Below, piece by piece: positions 18,499 through 27,011 of a stretch of 38,931 nt of DNA. The notes beneath the pieces were generated by a model. That model searched no databases. It had not been told where the DNA came from and was given only the letters and a program-made list of their open reading frames with translations. Numbering within the stretch: the first letter of the stretch is position 1; each line of letters opens with the position of its first letter. The translations under genes and the position numbers were made by a program. The DNA is from Xenorhabdus khoisanae (lineage in GTDB: Bacteria; Pseudomonadota; Gammaproteobacteria; Enterobacterales; Enterobacteriaceae): NCBI RefSeq assembly GCF_001037465.1, contig NZ_LFCV01000025.1, positions 1 to 38,931 on the forward strand, in the 5' to 3' direction.

Positions 18499-19086
18499 TT
18501 AGCGAACGTTTTGTTTAATGAAGGTGCTGACTGAGGAGTCCTGAGCCATGTCTGCGATCACATCAGATAAGACAGTATTTACGGCGTCAGCAATTTTTGC
18601 GTTTGTTGCACTCAATGGCCCTTGGACATTGTAGCTAGTACGATAGTTTTTAATCTGCTTACTACCGTCTTGAGCATAAACAACAATGGAGATCTCTGCT
18701 TTTGCTGAAATATCATGACGCAGGCTGCCTTCTTTTACGTTGGCATAGAGCTGATTTACAATGACTTGCAAATTGGCATTAGAGGGGGAGCCAATCATAT
18801 AGCCGCGAGCTACCATTTGCTTTTCCAGTGCTTCTTGAAGTAAAAAGCGTAAGTCGCGGGAAGGGACTAACGTGACTAATCGTGCATCGCGATTAATTTG
18901 GGCCAGGGCTTGAGATTGACGGTGGTCGACCCCACTAATATTGATTGTAATCGCTTTCATTGTTGGATCTGCTTGTGGCAGGGTAATTTTGGGCTGAATA
19001 GCCAGTGTATTACCTGAGTCTGCACAGCCAGATAAACCAGTTAAAAAGAAAAGCGTAATCAATGAAATAAATATTTTCTTTAGCAT
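18499..19086 (-). CDS. yajG: YajG family lipoprotein
   Basis: A 195-residue (E. coli 192) predicted lipoprotein: Lys-containing N-terminus, hydrophobic stretch and lipobox LSGC (Cys near 21). The following residue is Ala, which favours sorting to the outer membrane. The mature protein has the conserved GVDHRQSQAL and LRFLLQEALEKQM blocks and a C-terminal VLSDVIADMAQD helix. Function is not known. In E. coli it is co-transcribed with ampG; here the order is the same with 71 bases between. Confidence 0.92.
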   Translation of the reverse strand: MLKKIFISLITLFFLTGLSGCADSGNTLAIQPKITLPQADPTMKAITINISGVDHRQSQALAQINRDARLVTLVPSRDLRFLLQEALEKQMVARGYMIGSPSNANLQVIVNQLYANVKEGSLRHDISAKAEISIVVYAQDGSKQIKNYRTSYNVQGPLSATNAKIADAVNTVLSDVIADMAQDSSVSTFIKQNVR

Positions 19087-19179
19087 TTAGGTTTTCTCAA
19101 TTCAAGATTCGAGTATCCGACATATTAATACAGTAGTATAAACAGCCGTAATCATAGCATTGCCATTGGTGGCGGCATA

Positions 19180-19203
19180 TCCCTGATGATTGAAACTCAG
19201 GGA
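19180..19203. promoter_or_regulatory. Inverted repeat between yajG and bolA
   Basis: TCCCTGA (19180-19186) and TCAGGGA (19197-19203) are perfect 7-bp arms in the divergent yajG/bolA spacer. This could be a leader hairpin or an operator. I could not find a confident promoter for either gene. Confidence 0.3.
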
Positions 19204-19324
19204 GAAATACCGCAAAGCAATTCTGTTAAAGAGATTTGGTTATCCCGATGTTATAAATTATGGGAAATAAACTAGAATCAATGATGTGGTTGATAAATAA
19301 CCTTTGGTGATTAAGGAGAATGAG

Positions 19325-19648
19325 ATGGTTCGTCAGGAAATAGAAACAAAGTTACGGGCGGCATTTAAGCCTTCTCATCTGGAAGTGATCGATGAAAGTT
19401 ATCGTCACAATGTGCCAGCAGGTTCTGAAAGCCATTTTAAAGTTATTGTGGTAAGCAATGAATTTGTTGAACAAAGAATGCTCAGTCGCCACCGCTCAGT
19501 ATATAGTATTTTGGTTAAAGAGCTGGAAGAAGGCGTACATGCTTTGGCACTTCATACCTATACGGAAAAGGAATGGGCAGAATTGGGAGATACAGTTTTG
19601 GTTTCCCCTGCGTGTCGTGGAGGAAGTACAACGACATCAAGCTTTTGA
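19325..19648 (+). CDS. bolA: BolA family transcriptional/iron-sulfur regulator
   Basis: 107 residues (E. coli BolA 105) with the signature [20 protein letters not shown] and the conserved HALALHTYT motif carrying the histidine used with monothiol glutaredoxins. E. coli BolA affects cell shape, biofilm and stress genes and partners GrxD. The ATG at 19325 has an ideal AAGGAG ribosome site seven bases upstream (19313-19318). An in-frame TTG at 19304 is less likely because it would lie upstream of that site. Confidence 0.95.
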   Translation: MVRQEIETKLRAAFKPSHLEVIDESYRHNVPAGSESHFKVIVVSNEFVEQRMLSRHRSVYSILVKELEEGVHALALHTYTEKEWAELGDTVLVSPACRGGSTTTSSF

Positions 19649-19712
19649 TTTTTCTGGATAATCCAATGGCCTGTCTGGTTTTATTTTATTAATCTGGATT
19701 TAATTTTAGATG

Positions 19713-19737
19713 GCAGCCTTCGGGCTGTATTTTTGTT
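19713..19737 (+). terminator. Intrinsic terminator of bolA
   Basis: GCAGCC, TTCG tetraloop, GGCTGT followed by ATTTTTGTTT. A compact GC-rich stem with a stable UUCG-type loop and T tract, 65 bases past bolA. Confidence 0.8.
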
Positions 19738-19831
19738 TATATAAATATCGCATAAACAATATCGTGACGGAGTCATTGAGTAACGTTTATCACATAACTC
19801 AACGAATCATGCATGCTTTTGTCTGCAATTC

Positions 19832-19860
19832 TCGACTCATACTGTCTGCGCCGCTATAAT
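19832..19860 (+). promoter_or_regulatory. Sigma-70 promoter of tig
   Basis: -35 TCGACT and a perfect -10 TATAAT (19855-19860) separated by exactly 17 bases. The predicted start near 19867 gives a leader of about 160 bases before the tig ATG. Confidence 0.65.
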
Positions 19861-20026
19861 GCTGCGTCTAAATTTTTAGAATGGTTTCGGGACGCTTCTG
19901 ATCACAGGGATTCTCGGTTTTTAAATGCGACCGCCCCGGTTCTTAAAGAGTGCTGCAATCCGCTTTTTTAAGCATCGCAGTCATTCTGAAGTTGACCGAG
20001 CACTATGATTTTTTTGAGGTAACAAG

Positions 20027-21331
20027 ATGCAAGTTTCTGTTGAAACCACTCAAGGCCTTGGGCGTCGTGTGTCAATCACCGTTCCTGCTGCCGATATCGA
20101 AAAAGCAGTTAGCAGTGAACTGGTTAATGTAGCAAAGAAAGTCCGTATTGATGGCTTCCGTAAAGGCAAAGTGCCAATGAAGATCGTTGAGCAGCGTTAT
20201 GGTGCTTCTGTTCTTCAGGATGTTCTGGGTGATCTGATGCAAAGTAATTTCATCAATGCGATCATTGAGCAGAAAATTAATCCAGCAGGTGCTCCAAGCT
20301 ACAAACCAGAACAGTTCAAAAATGGAGAAGACTTCACTTATGCAGTTGAGTTTGAAGTTTATCCAGAAATCGAACTGAAAGGTCTGGAAGAAATTGAAGT
20401 TGAAAAACCTGTCGTTGAAGTTAAAGACGCAGACGTTGACACCATGCTGGATACCCTGCGTAAGCAGCAGGCAAATTGGAAAGAAACTGATGAAGCAGCA
20501 ACTGCGGAAGATCGCGTAACTGTTGATTTCACTGGTTCTATTGATGGTGAAGAGTTCGAAGGCGGTAAATCAGCTGATTTCGTTCTGGCAATGGGCCAGG
20601 GCCGTATGATTCCTGGTTTTGAAGATGGAGTCGTTGGTCACAAAGCAGGTGAAGAATTTACCATCGATGTGACTTTCCCAGAAGATTACCATGCAGAAAA
20701 CCTGAAAGGTAAAGCTGCGAAGTTTGCGATCAACTTGAAGAAAGTTGAACAGCGTGAACTGCCAGAACTGACTGAAGAGTTCATCAAGCGTTTTGGTATC
20801 GCGGCGGGTACTGTTGAAGGTCTGCGTACTGAAGTTCGTAAGAACATGGAACGTGAACTGAAAAATGCTGTTCGTAATCGCATCAAAACTCAGGTTCTTG
20901 ATGGTCTGGTTAAGGCTAACGAAATTGACGTTCCAGCAGCAGTTGTTGATGGTGAAATTGATGTACTTCGTCGTCAGGCAGCTCAACGTTTTGGCGGCAA
21001 TGAAACACAAGCTCTGGAACTGCCACGTGAACTGTTCGAAGAACAGGCAAAACGTCGCGTTGTTGTTGGCTTGCTGTTAGGTGAAGTTATCAGCAGCAAT
21101 GAGCTGAAAGTCGAAGACGAGCGTGTTAATGCACTGATCGAAGAGATGGCTGCTGCTTACGAAGATCCAAAAGAAGTTGTTGAATACTACAGCAAAAACA
21201 AAGAAATGATGAACAATATTCGCAACATTGCTCTGGAAGAGCAGGCTGTTGAACTTGTTCTGAGTAAAGCTAAAATTTCTGAAAAAGAAACTGGCTTCAA
21301 TGATCTTATGAACCAAAATCAACTGGCATAA
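20027..21331 (+). CDS. tig: Trigger factor (ribosome-associated chaperone and prolyl isomerase)
   Basis: 434 residues (E. coli 432). The N-terminal ribosome-binding domain contains the GFRKGKVP signature (about 43-50) that docks on protein L23. The FKBP-type peptidyl-prolyl isomerase domain (roughly 150-245) has [12 protein letters not shown] and [12 protein letters not shown], and the C-terminal arms form the chaperone cradle. It binds nascent chains at the ribosome exit. It heads the tig-clpP-clpX-lon block but has its own promoter and terminator. Confidence 0.98.
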   Translation: MQVSVETTQGLGRRVSITVPAADIEKAVSSELVNVAKKVRIDGFRKGKVPMKIVEQRYGASVLQDVLGDLMQSNFINAIIEQKINPAGAPSYKPEQFKNGEDFTYAVEFEVYPEIELKGLEEIEVEKPVVEVKDADVDTMLDTLRKQQANWKETDEAATAEDRVTVDFTGSIDGEEFEGGKSADFVLAMGQGRMIPGFEDGVVGHKAGEEFTIDVTFPEDYHAENLKGKAAKFAINLKKVEQRELPELTEEFIKRFGIAAGTVEGLRTEVRKNMERELKNAVRNRIKTQVLDGLVKANEIDVPAAVVDGEIDVLRRQAAQRFGGNETQALELPRELFEEQAKRRVVVGLLLGEVISSNELKVEDERVNALIEEMAAAYEDPKEVVEYYSKNKEMMNNIRNIALEEQAVELVLSKAKISEKETGFNDLMNQNQLA

Positions 21332-21382
21332 GTTTCATTTATTGATTGCCTGAGATGATGAAATCTCACTCTCAATGAAGTA

Positions 21383-21414
21383 AACCCGCAGGCTCTGCTT
21401 GCGGGTTTTTTATT
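21383..21414 (+). terminator. Intrinsic terminator of tig
   Basis: AACCCGCA (21383-21390) pairs with TGCGGGTT (21400-21407) and is followed by TTTTTTATT. It separates tig from the clpP promoter. Confidence 0.85.
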
Positions 21415-21417
21415 GTT

Positions 21418-21445
21418 CTTGAAAAAAACAGATTTAACCTCATAT
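21418..21445 (+). promoter_or_regulatory. Sigma-32 heat-shock promoter of clpP
   Basis: CTTGAA (21418-21423), 14 bases, CCTCATAT (21438-21445) closely matches the RpoH consensus CTTGAA N14 CCCCATNT. E. coli clpP-clpX is also RpoH-controlled, so the context agrees. Confidence 0.7.
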
Positions 21446-21590
21446 CCTTTCTTACTATTATGTAAGAGCTTACTACTTTTTAGAGGGGAAAAGCCCCTTG
21501 TTAGTTAACTTTGGATCATGGTCATCATTGCTTATCTCAAGTAGAATCAGTTATGAATGGCACCAGCGTGAGTTCTATTAGGAGACGGAA

Positions 21591-22214
21591 ATGTCATACA
21601 GTGGCAAGCAAGATCAATATGCACCTAACATGTCTTTGGTGCCGATGGTGGTTGAACAAACAGCACGTGGGGAGCGTGCATTTGATATTTACTCCCGCTT
21701 ATTAAAAGACCGTATTATTTTTCTGACAGGGCCAGTTGAAGATCATATGGCGAACTTGGTTGCCGCCCAAATGTTATTCTTGGAAGCAGAAAACCCAGAA
21801 AAAGATATTCATTTATATATCAACTCGCCGGGTGGGGTTATTACTGCTGGTATGTCTATTTACGACACGATGCAATTTATTAAGCCAGATGTAAGTACTA
21901 TTTGTATGGGACAGGCCTGCTCAATGGGGGCATTTCTGTTGACTGCTGGAGCAAAAGGCAAGCGTTTCTGTCTGCCAAATTCCAGGGTTATGATTCACCA
22001 GCCATTAGGTGGTTTCCAGGGGCAGGCAACTGATATTGAAATCCATGCACAGGAAATACTCAAGGTTAAAGCCCGTATGAATGAATTAATGGCAAAACAT
22101 ACAGGGCAACCACTTGATAAGATCGCTGAGGACACAGAACGTGACCGTTTCTTATCAGCCGCAGAGGCCGTAGAATACGGACTGGTTGATAGTATATTCA
22201 CCCAGCGCAACTAA
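21591..22214 (+). CDS. clpP: ATP-dependent Clp protease proteolytic subunit
   Basis: 207 residues, identical in length to E. coli ClpP. The serine-protease triad is visible at Ser111 (QACSMGAF), His136 (MIHQPLGG) and Asp185 (ERDRFLS). A short N-terminal propeptide precedes the mature start, as in the family. ClpP forms two stacked heptamers that work with ClpX or ClpA. An AGGAGA ribosome site precedes the ATG at 21591. It is co-oriented with clpX, 145 bases away, with two hairpins in the spacer. Confidence 0.98.
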   Translation: MSYSGKQDQYAPNMSLVPMVVEQTARGERAFDIYSRLLKDRIIFLTGPVEDHMANLVAAQMLFLEAENPEKDIHLYINSPGGVITAGMSIYDTMQFIKPDVSTICMGQACSMGAFLLTAGAKGKRFCLPNSRVMIHQPLGGFQGQATDIEIHAQEILKVKARMNELMAKHTGQPLDKIAEDTERDRFLSAAEAVEYGLVDSIFTQRN

Positions 22215-22233
22215 TTTATTGACAATTACTTTA

Positions 22234-22295
22234 TTACTCCGACGCTAGTCTTTTCTGGGCGCTTCTTTATGTTGACGTTAAACTAGGCGGAGTAA
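22234..22295 (+). repeat. Long inverted repeat in the clpP-clpX spacer
   Basis: TTACTCCG (22234-22241) pairs with CGGAGTAA (22288-22295), and CTAGT (22245-22249) with ACTAG (22282-22286). This makes a 13-bp interrupted stem with a 32-base loop. A T6 run follows eight bases later (22304-22309). It may act as a partial terminator or an RNA processing site. Confidence 0.55.
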
Positions 22296-22309
22296 TGACA
22301 GCGTTTTTT

Positions 22310-22338
22310 CTGTTATGCCAGATAAGCTGGGATAACAG
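22310..22338 (+). promoter_or_regulatory. Second stem-loop in the clpX leader
   Basis: CTGTTAT-G-CCAG, loop ATAAG, CTGG-G-ATAACAG forms an 11-bp stem with a single G/G mismatch. It ends 21 bases before the clpX start, just upstream of its ribosome site. Confidence 0.6.
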
Positions 22339-22359
22339 CTCATAAAGTGAGGTTGACTG

Positions 22360-23631
22360 ATGACAGATAAGCGCAAAGACGGTTCAGGAAAGCTGCTGTA
22401 TTGCTCTTTCTGCGGAAAAAGCCAACATGAAGTCCGGAAATTAATCGCCGGCCCGTCAGTGTATATCTGCGATGAATGTGTCGATTTATGTAATGATATC
22501 ATTCGCGAAGAAATTAAAGAGTTGGTACCACATCGTGAGCGTAGCACATTGCCTACTCCTCATGAAATTCGTCAACATCTGGATGACTATGTCATTGGTC
22601 AGGAAGCGGCGAAAAAAGTATTAGCAGTGGCCGTTTATAACCATTACAAGAGACTGCGTAATGGGGATAACAATAATGGTGTGGAATTAGGCAAAAGCAA
22701 CATTTTGCTGGTTGGCCCGACAGGTAGCGGTAAAACTCTGCTGGCTGAGACACTTGCCCGCTATTTGGATGTACCATTTACTATGGCTGACGCCACGACA
22801 TTGACTGAAGCAGGTTATGTCGGGGAAGACGTAGAAAATATTATCCAGAAACTTCTGCAAAAATGCGACTACGACGTGCAGAAAGCACAACGTGGTATCG
22901 TTTATATTGATGAAATAGATAAGATTTCTCGTAAATCTGACAATCCTTCAATTACTCGTGACGTATCCGGTGAAGGGGTTCAGCAGGCCTTATTAAAACT
23001 GATAGAAGGTACTGTCGCAGCGGTTCCGCCTCAAGGTGGCCGTAAGCATCCACAACAAGAATTTTTGCAGGTTGATACTTCAAAGATCTTGTTTATCTGC
23101 GGTGGTGCGTTTGCAGGTTTGGACAAAGTTGTCAGCCAGCGTTTGAATGTCAGTTCAGGTATTGGTTTTAGTGCTACAGTTAGAGGTGAATCGGAGAAAG
23201 CAACAGAAGGTGAGTTGCTGTCTCAGGTTCAGCCGGAAGATTTGATCAAGTTTGGTTTAATTCCTGAATTCATTGGTCGTTTGCCGGTTGTGGCGACACT
23301 GACTGAACTCAATGAAGAAGCACTGATTCAGATCCTGCAAGAGCCAAAAAATGCGTTGACTAAACAGTATCAGGCTCTGTTTAATCTGGAAGGTGTTGAA
23401 CTGGAGTTCAGAAAAGAAGCACTGACTGCCATCGCGAAAAAGGCAATGGCGCGTAAAACGGGTGCTCGTGGTCTTCGTTCAATTGTTGAAAGTGTTTTGC
23501 TGGATACAATGTATGACCTGCCATCAATGGAACACATAGAGAAAGTGGTCGTTGATGAATCGGTTGTTGAAGAGAAATCCGCACCATTATTGATATATTG
23601 CAAGCCGGATGCCCAAGTTTCTGGTGAGTGA
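22360..23631 (+). CDS. clpX: ATP-dependent Clp protease ATP-binding subunit ClpX
   Basis: 423 residues (E. coli 424). The N-terminal C4 zinc domain has Cys15, Cys18, Cys37 and Cys40. The AAA+ domain has Walker A GPTGSGKT at 119-126, the aromatic pore loop GYVGED shortly after, Walker B YIDEIDK and the sensor-2 GARGLRS region. ClpX unfolds tagged substrates such as ssrA-tagged proteins and feeds them to ClpP. Its GAGG ribosome site lies close to the ATG at 22360. Confidence 0.98.
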   Translation: MTDKRKDGSGKLLYCSFCGKSQHEVRKLIAGPSVYICDECVDLCNDIIREEIKELVPHRERSTLPTPHEIRQHLDDYVIGQEAAKKVLAVAVYNHYKRLRNGDNNNGVELGKSNILLVGPTGSGKTLLAETLARYLDVPFTMADATTLTEAGYVGEDVENIIQKLLQKCDYDVQKAQRGIVYIDEIDKISRKSDNPSITRDVSGEGVQQALLKLIEGTVAAVPPQGGRKHPQQEFLQVDTSKILFICGGAFAGLDKVVSQRLNVSSGIGFSATVRGESEKATEGELLSQVQPEDLIKFGLIPEFIGRLPVVATLTELNEEALIQILQEPKNALTKQYQALFNLEGVELEFRKEALTAIAKKAMARKTGARGLRSIVESVLLDTMYDLPSMEHIEKVVVDESVVEEKSAPLLIYCKPDAQVSGE

Positions 23632-23679
23632 AGAAAATAGGGTAGGGAATGCCGATTATCAATACGCATTGAAAAAACA

Positions 23680-23711
23680 AAAATGAGGGATTTTCCCTCA
23701 TTTTGTTTTTT
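23680..23711 (+). terminator. Intrinsic terminator of clpX
   Basis: AAAATGAGGG (23680-23689) pairs with CCCTCATTTT (23695-23704) and is followed by GTTTTTT. A short A-rich run upstream (23672-23677) extends the stem. Confidence 0.85.
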
Positions 23712-23724
23712 GCAGATATAGGCT

Positions 23725-23753
23725 ATTGAATGTCAGATTCTTGTCCCCATATA
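23725..23753 (+). promoter_or_regulatory. Sigma-32 heat-shock promoter of lon
   Basis: A TTGAA -35 core ending at 23730, 14 bases, then CCCCATATA (23745-23753), matches the RpoH consensus and closely resembles the E. coli lon promoter. The predicted start near 23759 implies an untranslated leader of about 205 bases, longer than in E. coli because of the inserted repeat. Confidence 0.75.
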
Positions 23754-23775
23754 TTTTGTATTCTTTGAAGTGAAA

Positions 23776-23799
23776 CTCGTGAAAACCGTGTTTCACGAG
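23776..23799 (+). promoter_or_regulatory. Hairpin in the lon leader
   Basis: CTCGTGAAA, loop ACCGTG, TTTCACGAG is a perfect 9-bp stem about 17 bases from the predicted transcript start, upstream of the palindromic element. Its role is unknown. Confidence 0.5.
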
Positions 23800-23821
23800 A
23801 TTCCTAAAAACTGGCGAAAGC

Positions 23822-23948
23822 TGTACCCAATAGATTTTGAGTTGCACCGTGGTGGCAGGTAAATAAATCCCAGAGAGCATAACTAATTGTGTGACCGGGG
23901 TAAGTGAACGCAGCTAGCAAAGAGGCAGCTTGAAAGGTGAAGGGTATA
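23822..23948. repeat. Palindromic intergenic repeat element (YPAL-like) inserted before lon
   Basis: The element is bounded by TGTACCC (23822) and GGGTATA (23942-23948), near-inverted termini. Internal blocks AGTTGC and GCAGCTTGAAAG, and AATCCCAGAGAGCATA facing GTGTGACCGGGGTAAGTGAA, give a partly symmetrical structure. From memory it matches the family of roughly 130-170-base non-coding palindromes common between genes in Yersinia, Photorhabdus and Xenorhabdus. It ends 17 bases before the lon ATG, so it would be transcribed in the lon leader. Confidence 0.7.
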
Positions 23949-23965
23949 AATGAAGAGAGAGCTCT

Positions 23966-26320
23966 ATGAATCCTGAGCGTTCCGAACGCATAGAAATCCC
24001 TGTATTGCCTTTGCGCGATGTAGTGGTTTACCCACATATGGTGATCCCTCTGTTTGTTGGGCGTGAGAAGTCGATTCATTGCCTGGAAGCAGCAATGGAT
24101 CATGACAAACAGGTCATGCTGGTCGCGCAAAAAGAAGCATCTACTGATGAGCCGGGAGTCAATGATCTTTTCTCCGTAGGTACAGTGGCTTCTGTTTTAC
24201 AGATGTTAAAATTGCCAGACGGAACCGTAAAAGTTCTGGTTGAAGGTTTGCAGCGTGCTCGCATTACTACATTGACGGATAATAGCGAGTATTTTTATGC
24301 GAAAGTTGAATATCTTGAATCCCCTGACGTTGATGAACGTGAACAAGAAGTTCTGGTAAGAACCGCTATCAATCAGTTTGAAGGCTATGTCAAACTGAAT
24401 AAAAAGATCCCGCCAGAAGTATTGACATCGTTGCACAGTATTGAAGATGCAGCAAAATTGGCAGATACCATCGCTGCACATATGCCTTTGAAAATCAATG
24501 ACAAGCAGGCTGTTTTAGAAATGTCTGACGTTGTTGAGCGCATTGAATATCTGATCGCAATGATGGAATCAGAAATCGATCTTCTACAGGTAGAAAAGCG
24601 CATCCGCAATCGCGTTAAAAAACAGATGGAAAAAAGCCAGCGCGAGTACTACCTGAATGAGCAAATGAAAGCGATCCAGAAAGAATTAGGTGAGATGGAT
24701 GATGCACCTGATGAATATGAGACGCTAAAGCGCAAGATCGAAGATGCGAAAATGCCAAAAGAGGCGCGCGAAAAAGCAGAAGCTGAATTGCAGAAATTAA
24801 AAATGATGTCTCCAATGTCGGCAGAAGCAACGGTTGTACGTAGTTATATTGACTGGATGGTGCAAGTCCCTTGGGTTGCACGCAGCAAGGTCAAAAAAGA
24901 TTTAGTAAAAGCTCAGGAAGTACTGGATATAGACCATTATGGTCTTGAGCGCGTCAAAGAGCGTATTCTTGAATATCTCGCAGTACAAAGCCGTGTCAGC
25001 AAGCTCAAGGGGCCAATACTTTGCTTGGTTGGGCCTCCGGGTGTTGGTAAAACCTCATTGGGTCGTTCCATTGCACGGGCAACCGGACGCAAATATGTGC
25101 GTATGGCATTGGGTGGCGTGCGTGATGAAGCAGAAATCCGTGGGCATCGCCGTACCTATATTGGCTCCATGCCGGGCAAATTAATTCAGAAAATGTCCAA
25201 AATTGGGGTGAAAAATCCACTGTTCTTGTTGGATGAGATCGACAAAATGTCATCTGACATGCGTGGTGATCCGGCTTCAGCCTTGTTGGAAGTGCTTGAT
25301 CCTGAGCAGAATGTGGCGTTTAACGATCATTACCTTGAAGTGGATTATGATCTGTCTGATGTTATGTTCGTGGCAACGTCCAACTCCATGAATATTCCTG
25401 CTCCATTGCTGGATCGTATGGAAGTCATTCGTCTGTCCGGTTATACAGAAGACGAAAAACTGAACATTGCCAAGCGCCATCTTCTGCCAAAACAGACTGA
25501 GCGCAATGCCTTGAAAAAAGGCGAGTTAACCATTGATGACGGTGCAATCCTCGGTATTATCCGTTATTACACCCGTGAGGCTGGCGTTCGTAGTCTGGAA
25601 CGTGAAATCTCTAAATTGTGTCGTAAGGCCGTTAAAGCATTATTGATGGATAAGAAGCTTAAGCACATTGAAATCAATGCAGGTAACTTGAAAGATTATC
25701 TGGGAGTGCAGCGTGTTGATTACGGTCGTGCTGATACAGAAAACCGTGTTGGTCAGGTAACAGGTCTTGCATGGACAGAAGTCGGTGGTGATCTGCTGAC
25801 GGTTGAAACAGCCAGTGTGCCGGGTAAAGGTAAATTGACCTATACCGGTTCATTAGGTGAAGTGATGCAGGAATCCATTCAGGCAGCATTGACAGTGGTT
25901 CGGGCTCGTGCAGATAAGCTGGGCATCAGTTCTGATTTCCATGAAAAACGTGATATTCACGTCCACGTACCTGAAGGTGCGACGCCAAAAGATGGCCCGA
26001 GTGCGGGTATTGCCATGTGCACAGCATTGGTTTCTTGCCTGACAGGTAATCCTGTTCGTGCTGCTGTGGCGATGACGGGTGAAATTACTTTACGCGGTTT
26101 AGTTCTGCCAATTGGTGGTTTGAAAGAGAAATTACTGGCAGCGCATCGTGGGGGAGTGAAAACCGTCATAATTCCAGATGAAAATAAACGAGATCTGGAA
26201 GAAATCCCACAGAACGTGATCCAAGATTTGGAAATCCATCCTGTTAAGCGTATAGAAGATGTTTTAGCTATCGCTTTGCAGGAGCCAGCATTTGGTGCAG
26301 AAGTGGTATCACTAAAATAG
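23966..26320 (+). CDS. lon: ATP-dependent Lon protease
   Basis: 784 residues, the same length as E. coli Lon and closely similar throughout. The N-terminal substrate domain begins NPERSERIEIPVLPLRD. The AAA+ module has Walker A GPPGVGKT near 356-363 and Walker B FLLDEIDKM. The protease domain has the catalytic Ser679 in KDGPSAG and Lys722 in GGLKEK. Lon degrades misfolded and regulatory proteins as a cytosolic hexamer. The sequence before the ATG, GAGAGAGCTCT, is the same as in E. coli. Confidence 0.98.
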   Translation: MNPERSERIEIPVLPLRDVVVYPHMVIPLFVGREKSIHCLEAAMDHDKQVMLVAQKEASTDEPGVNDLFSVGTVASVLQMLKLPDGTVKVLVEGLQRARITTLTDNSEYFYAKVEYLESPDVDEREQEVLVRTAINQFEGYVKLNKKIPPEVLTSLHSIEDAAKLADTIAAHMPLKINDKQAVLEMSDVVERIEYLIAMMESEIDLLQVEKRIRNRVKKQMEKSQREYYLNEQMKAIQKELGEMDDAPDEYETLKRKIEDAKMPKEAREKAEAELQKLKMMSPMSAEATVVRSYIDWMVQVPWVARSKVKKDLVKAQEVLDIDHYGLERVKERILEYLAVQSRVSKLKGPILCLVGPPGVGKTSLGRSIARATGRKYVRMALGGVRDEAEIRGHRRTYIGSMPGKLIQKMSKIGVKNPLFLLDEIDKMSSDMRGDPASALLEVLDPEQNVAFNDHYLEVDYDLSDVMFVATSNSMNIPAPLLDRMEVIRLSGYTEDEKLNIAKRHLLPKQTERNALKKGELTIDDGAILGIIRYYTREAGVRSLEREISKLCRKAVKALLMDKKLKHIEINAGNLKDYLGVQRVDYGRADTENRVGQVTGLAWTEVGGDLLTVETASVPGKGKLTYTGSLGEVMQESIQAALTVVRARADKLGISSDFHEKRDIHVHVPEGATPKDGPSAGIAMCTALVSCLTGNPVRAAVAMTGEITLRGLVLPIGGLKEKLLAAHRGGVKTVIIPDENKRDLEEIPQNVIQDLEIHPVKRIEDVLAIALQEPAFGAEVVSLK

Positions 26321-26364
26321 TATAAAAATAGTGAACTAACTCAAGAACTGTATATAAAATATAG

Positions 26365-26399
26365 GCTGGCAAGTAAATTGAGACTTGCCAGCTTTTTTT
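26365..26399 (+). terminator. Intrinsic terminator of lon
   Basis: GCTGGCAAG (26365-26373) and CTTGCCAGC (26384-26392) form a perfect 9-bp stem followed by TTTTTTT. Confidence 0.92.
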
Positions 26400-26560
26400 G
26401 TGTCATTAAGTTAGTTTAGTCTAATTATCTGATTAAATATTTTGCTGTTCCATGATTTCTTGCTAATACTGGAAAGGATTGATATGACGGCATGACTGTC
26501 GCGTTATCCGTTATAAATCGGTTTTTGTTACATTAGTAAAACTAAATGGGGATGATAAGA

Positions 26561-26836
26561 GTGAATAAGTCACAACTGATCGACAAAATTGCTGCTGATG
26601 TGAATATTTCTAAGGCAGCAGCCGGACGTGTAGTAGATGCATTCATTTCTTCAGTATCTGATGCATTGAAAGACGGTGATGATGTCGCTTTGGTAGGGTT
26701 CGGTACGTTTACTGTGCGTGAGCGTGCAGCTCGTACGGGACGTAACCCTCAGACAGGCAAGGAAATCAAAATTGCAGCAGCAAAAGTACCTGCTTTCCGT
26801 TCTGGAAAGGGGTTGAAAGATGCTGTCAACGGCTAA
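26561..26836 (+). CDS. hupB: DNA-binding protein HU-beta
   Basis: 91 residues (E. coli HupB 90), a small nucleoid protein that bends DNA. The signatures [17 protein letters not shown] and [10 protein letters not shown] (DNA-binding arm) are present. I chose the GTG at 26561, giving [12 protein letters not shown], the family N-terminus; E. coli hupB also uses GTG as I recall. A GGGGAT ribosome site lies seven bases upstream. An ATG at 26546 would add five residues. It lies between lon and ppiD as in E. coli. Confidence 0.95.
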   Translation: MNKSQLIDKIAADVNISKAAAGRVVDAFISSVSDALKDGDDVALVGFGTFTVRERAARTGRNPQTGKEIKIAAAKVPAFRSGKGLKDAVNG

Positions 26837-26914
26837 TGAGTGAGAAACTTGCTCCTCGCCTTTGCCATAGCAGTAAACTTAAACTGACTAGGCAATGTTG
26901 ATAGGTTAGAATAT

Positions 26915-26946
26915 AAGCGCATCAATCAATTGGTGCGCTTTTTTTC
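26915..26946 (+). terminator. Intrinsic terminator of hupB
   Basis: AAGCGCA-T-CAAT and ATTG-G-TGCGCTT (26915-26940) form an 11-bp stem with one mismatch, followed by TTTTT. Confidence 0.88.
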
Positions 26947-27011
26947 TCTTAGCGTTTGAATTGTCGTAATATGACAGTTTCTTTTTCACTAAAGCGGAGT
27001 TTTACGTCTTT

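Larger units (their letters stand above)
19649..20026. other. bolA-tig spacer
   Basis: 378 bases. It holds the bolA terminator (19713-19737), a sigma-70 promoter (19832-19860) and a roughly 160-base structured tig leader including a stem-loop (19953-19980). I see no coding frame with a ribosome site. Confidence 0.6.
23632..23965. other. clpX-lon spacer with heat-shock promoter and inserted palindrome
   Basis: 334 bases. In order: the clpX terminator, the lon sigma-32 promoter, a leader hairpin, a roughly 127-base palindromic repeat element, and the lon ribosome site. No protein-coding frame is seen. Confidence 0.7.

Noticed and set aside
21915-21930. Cys in place of Ala beside the catalytic Ser of ClpP
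   Set aside because: GQACSMG variants are, as I recall, common in ClpP of other bacteria, so this is unlikely to be unusual.
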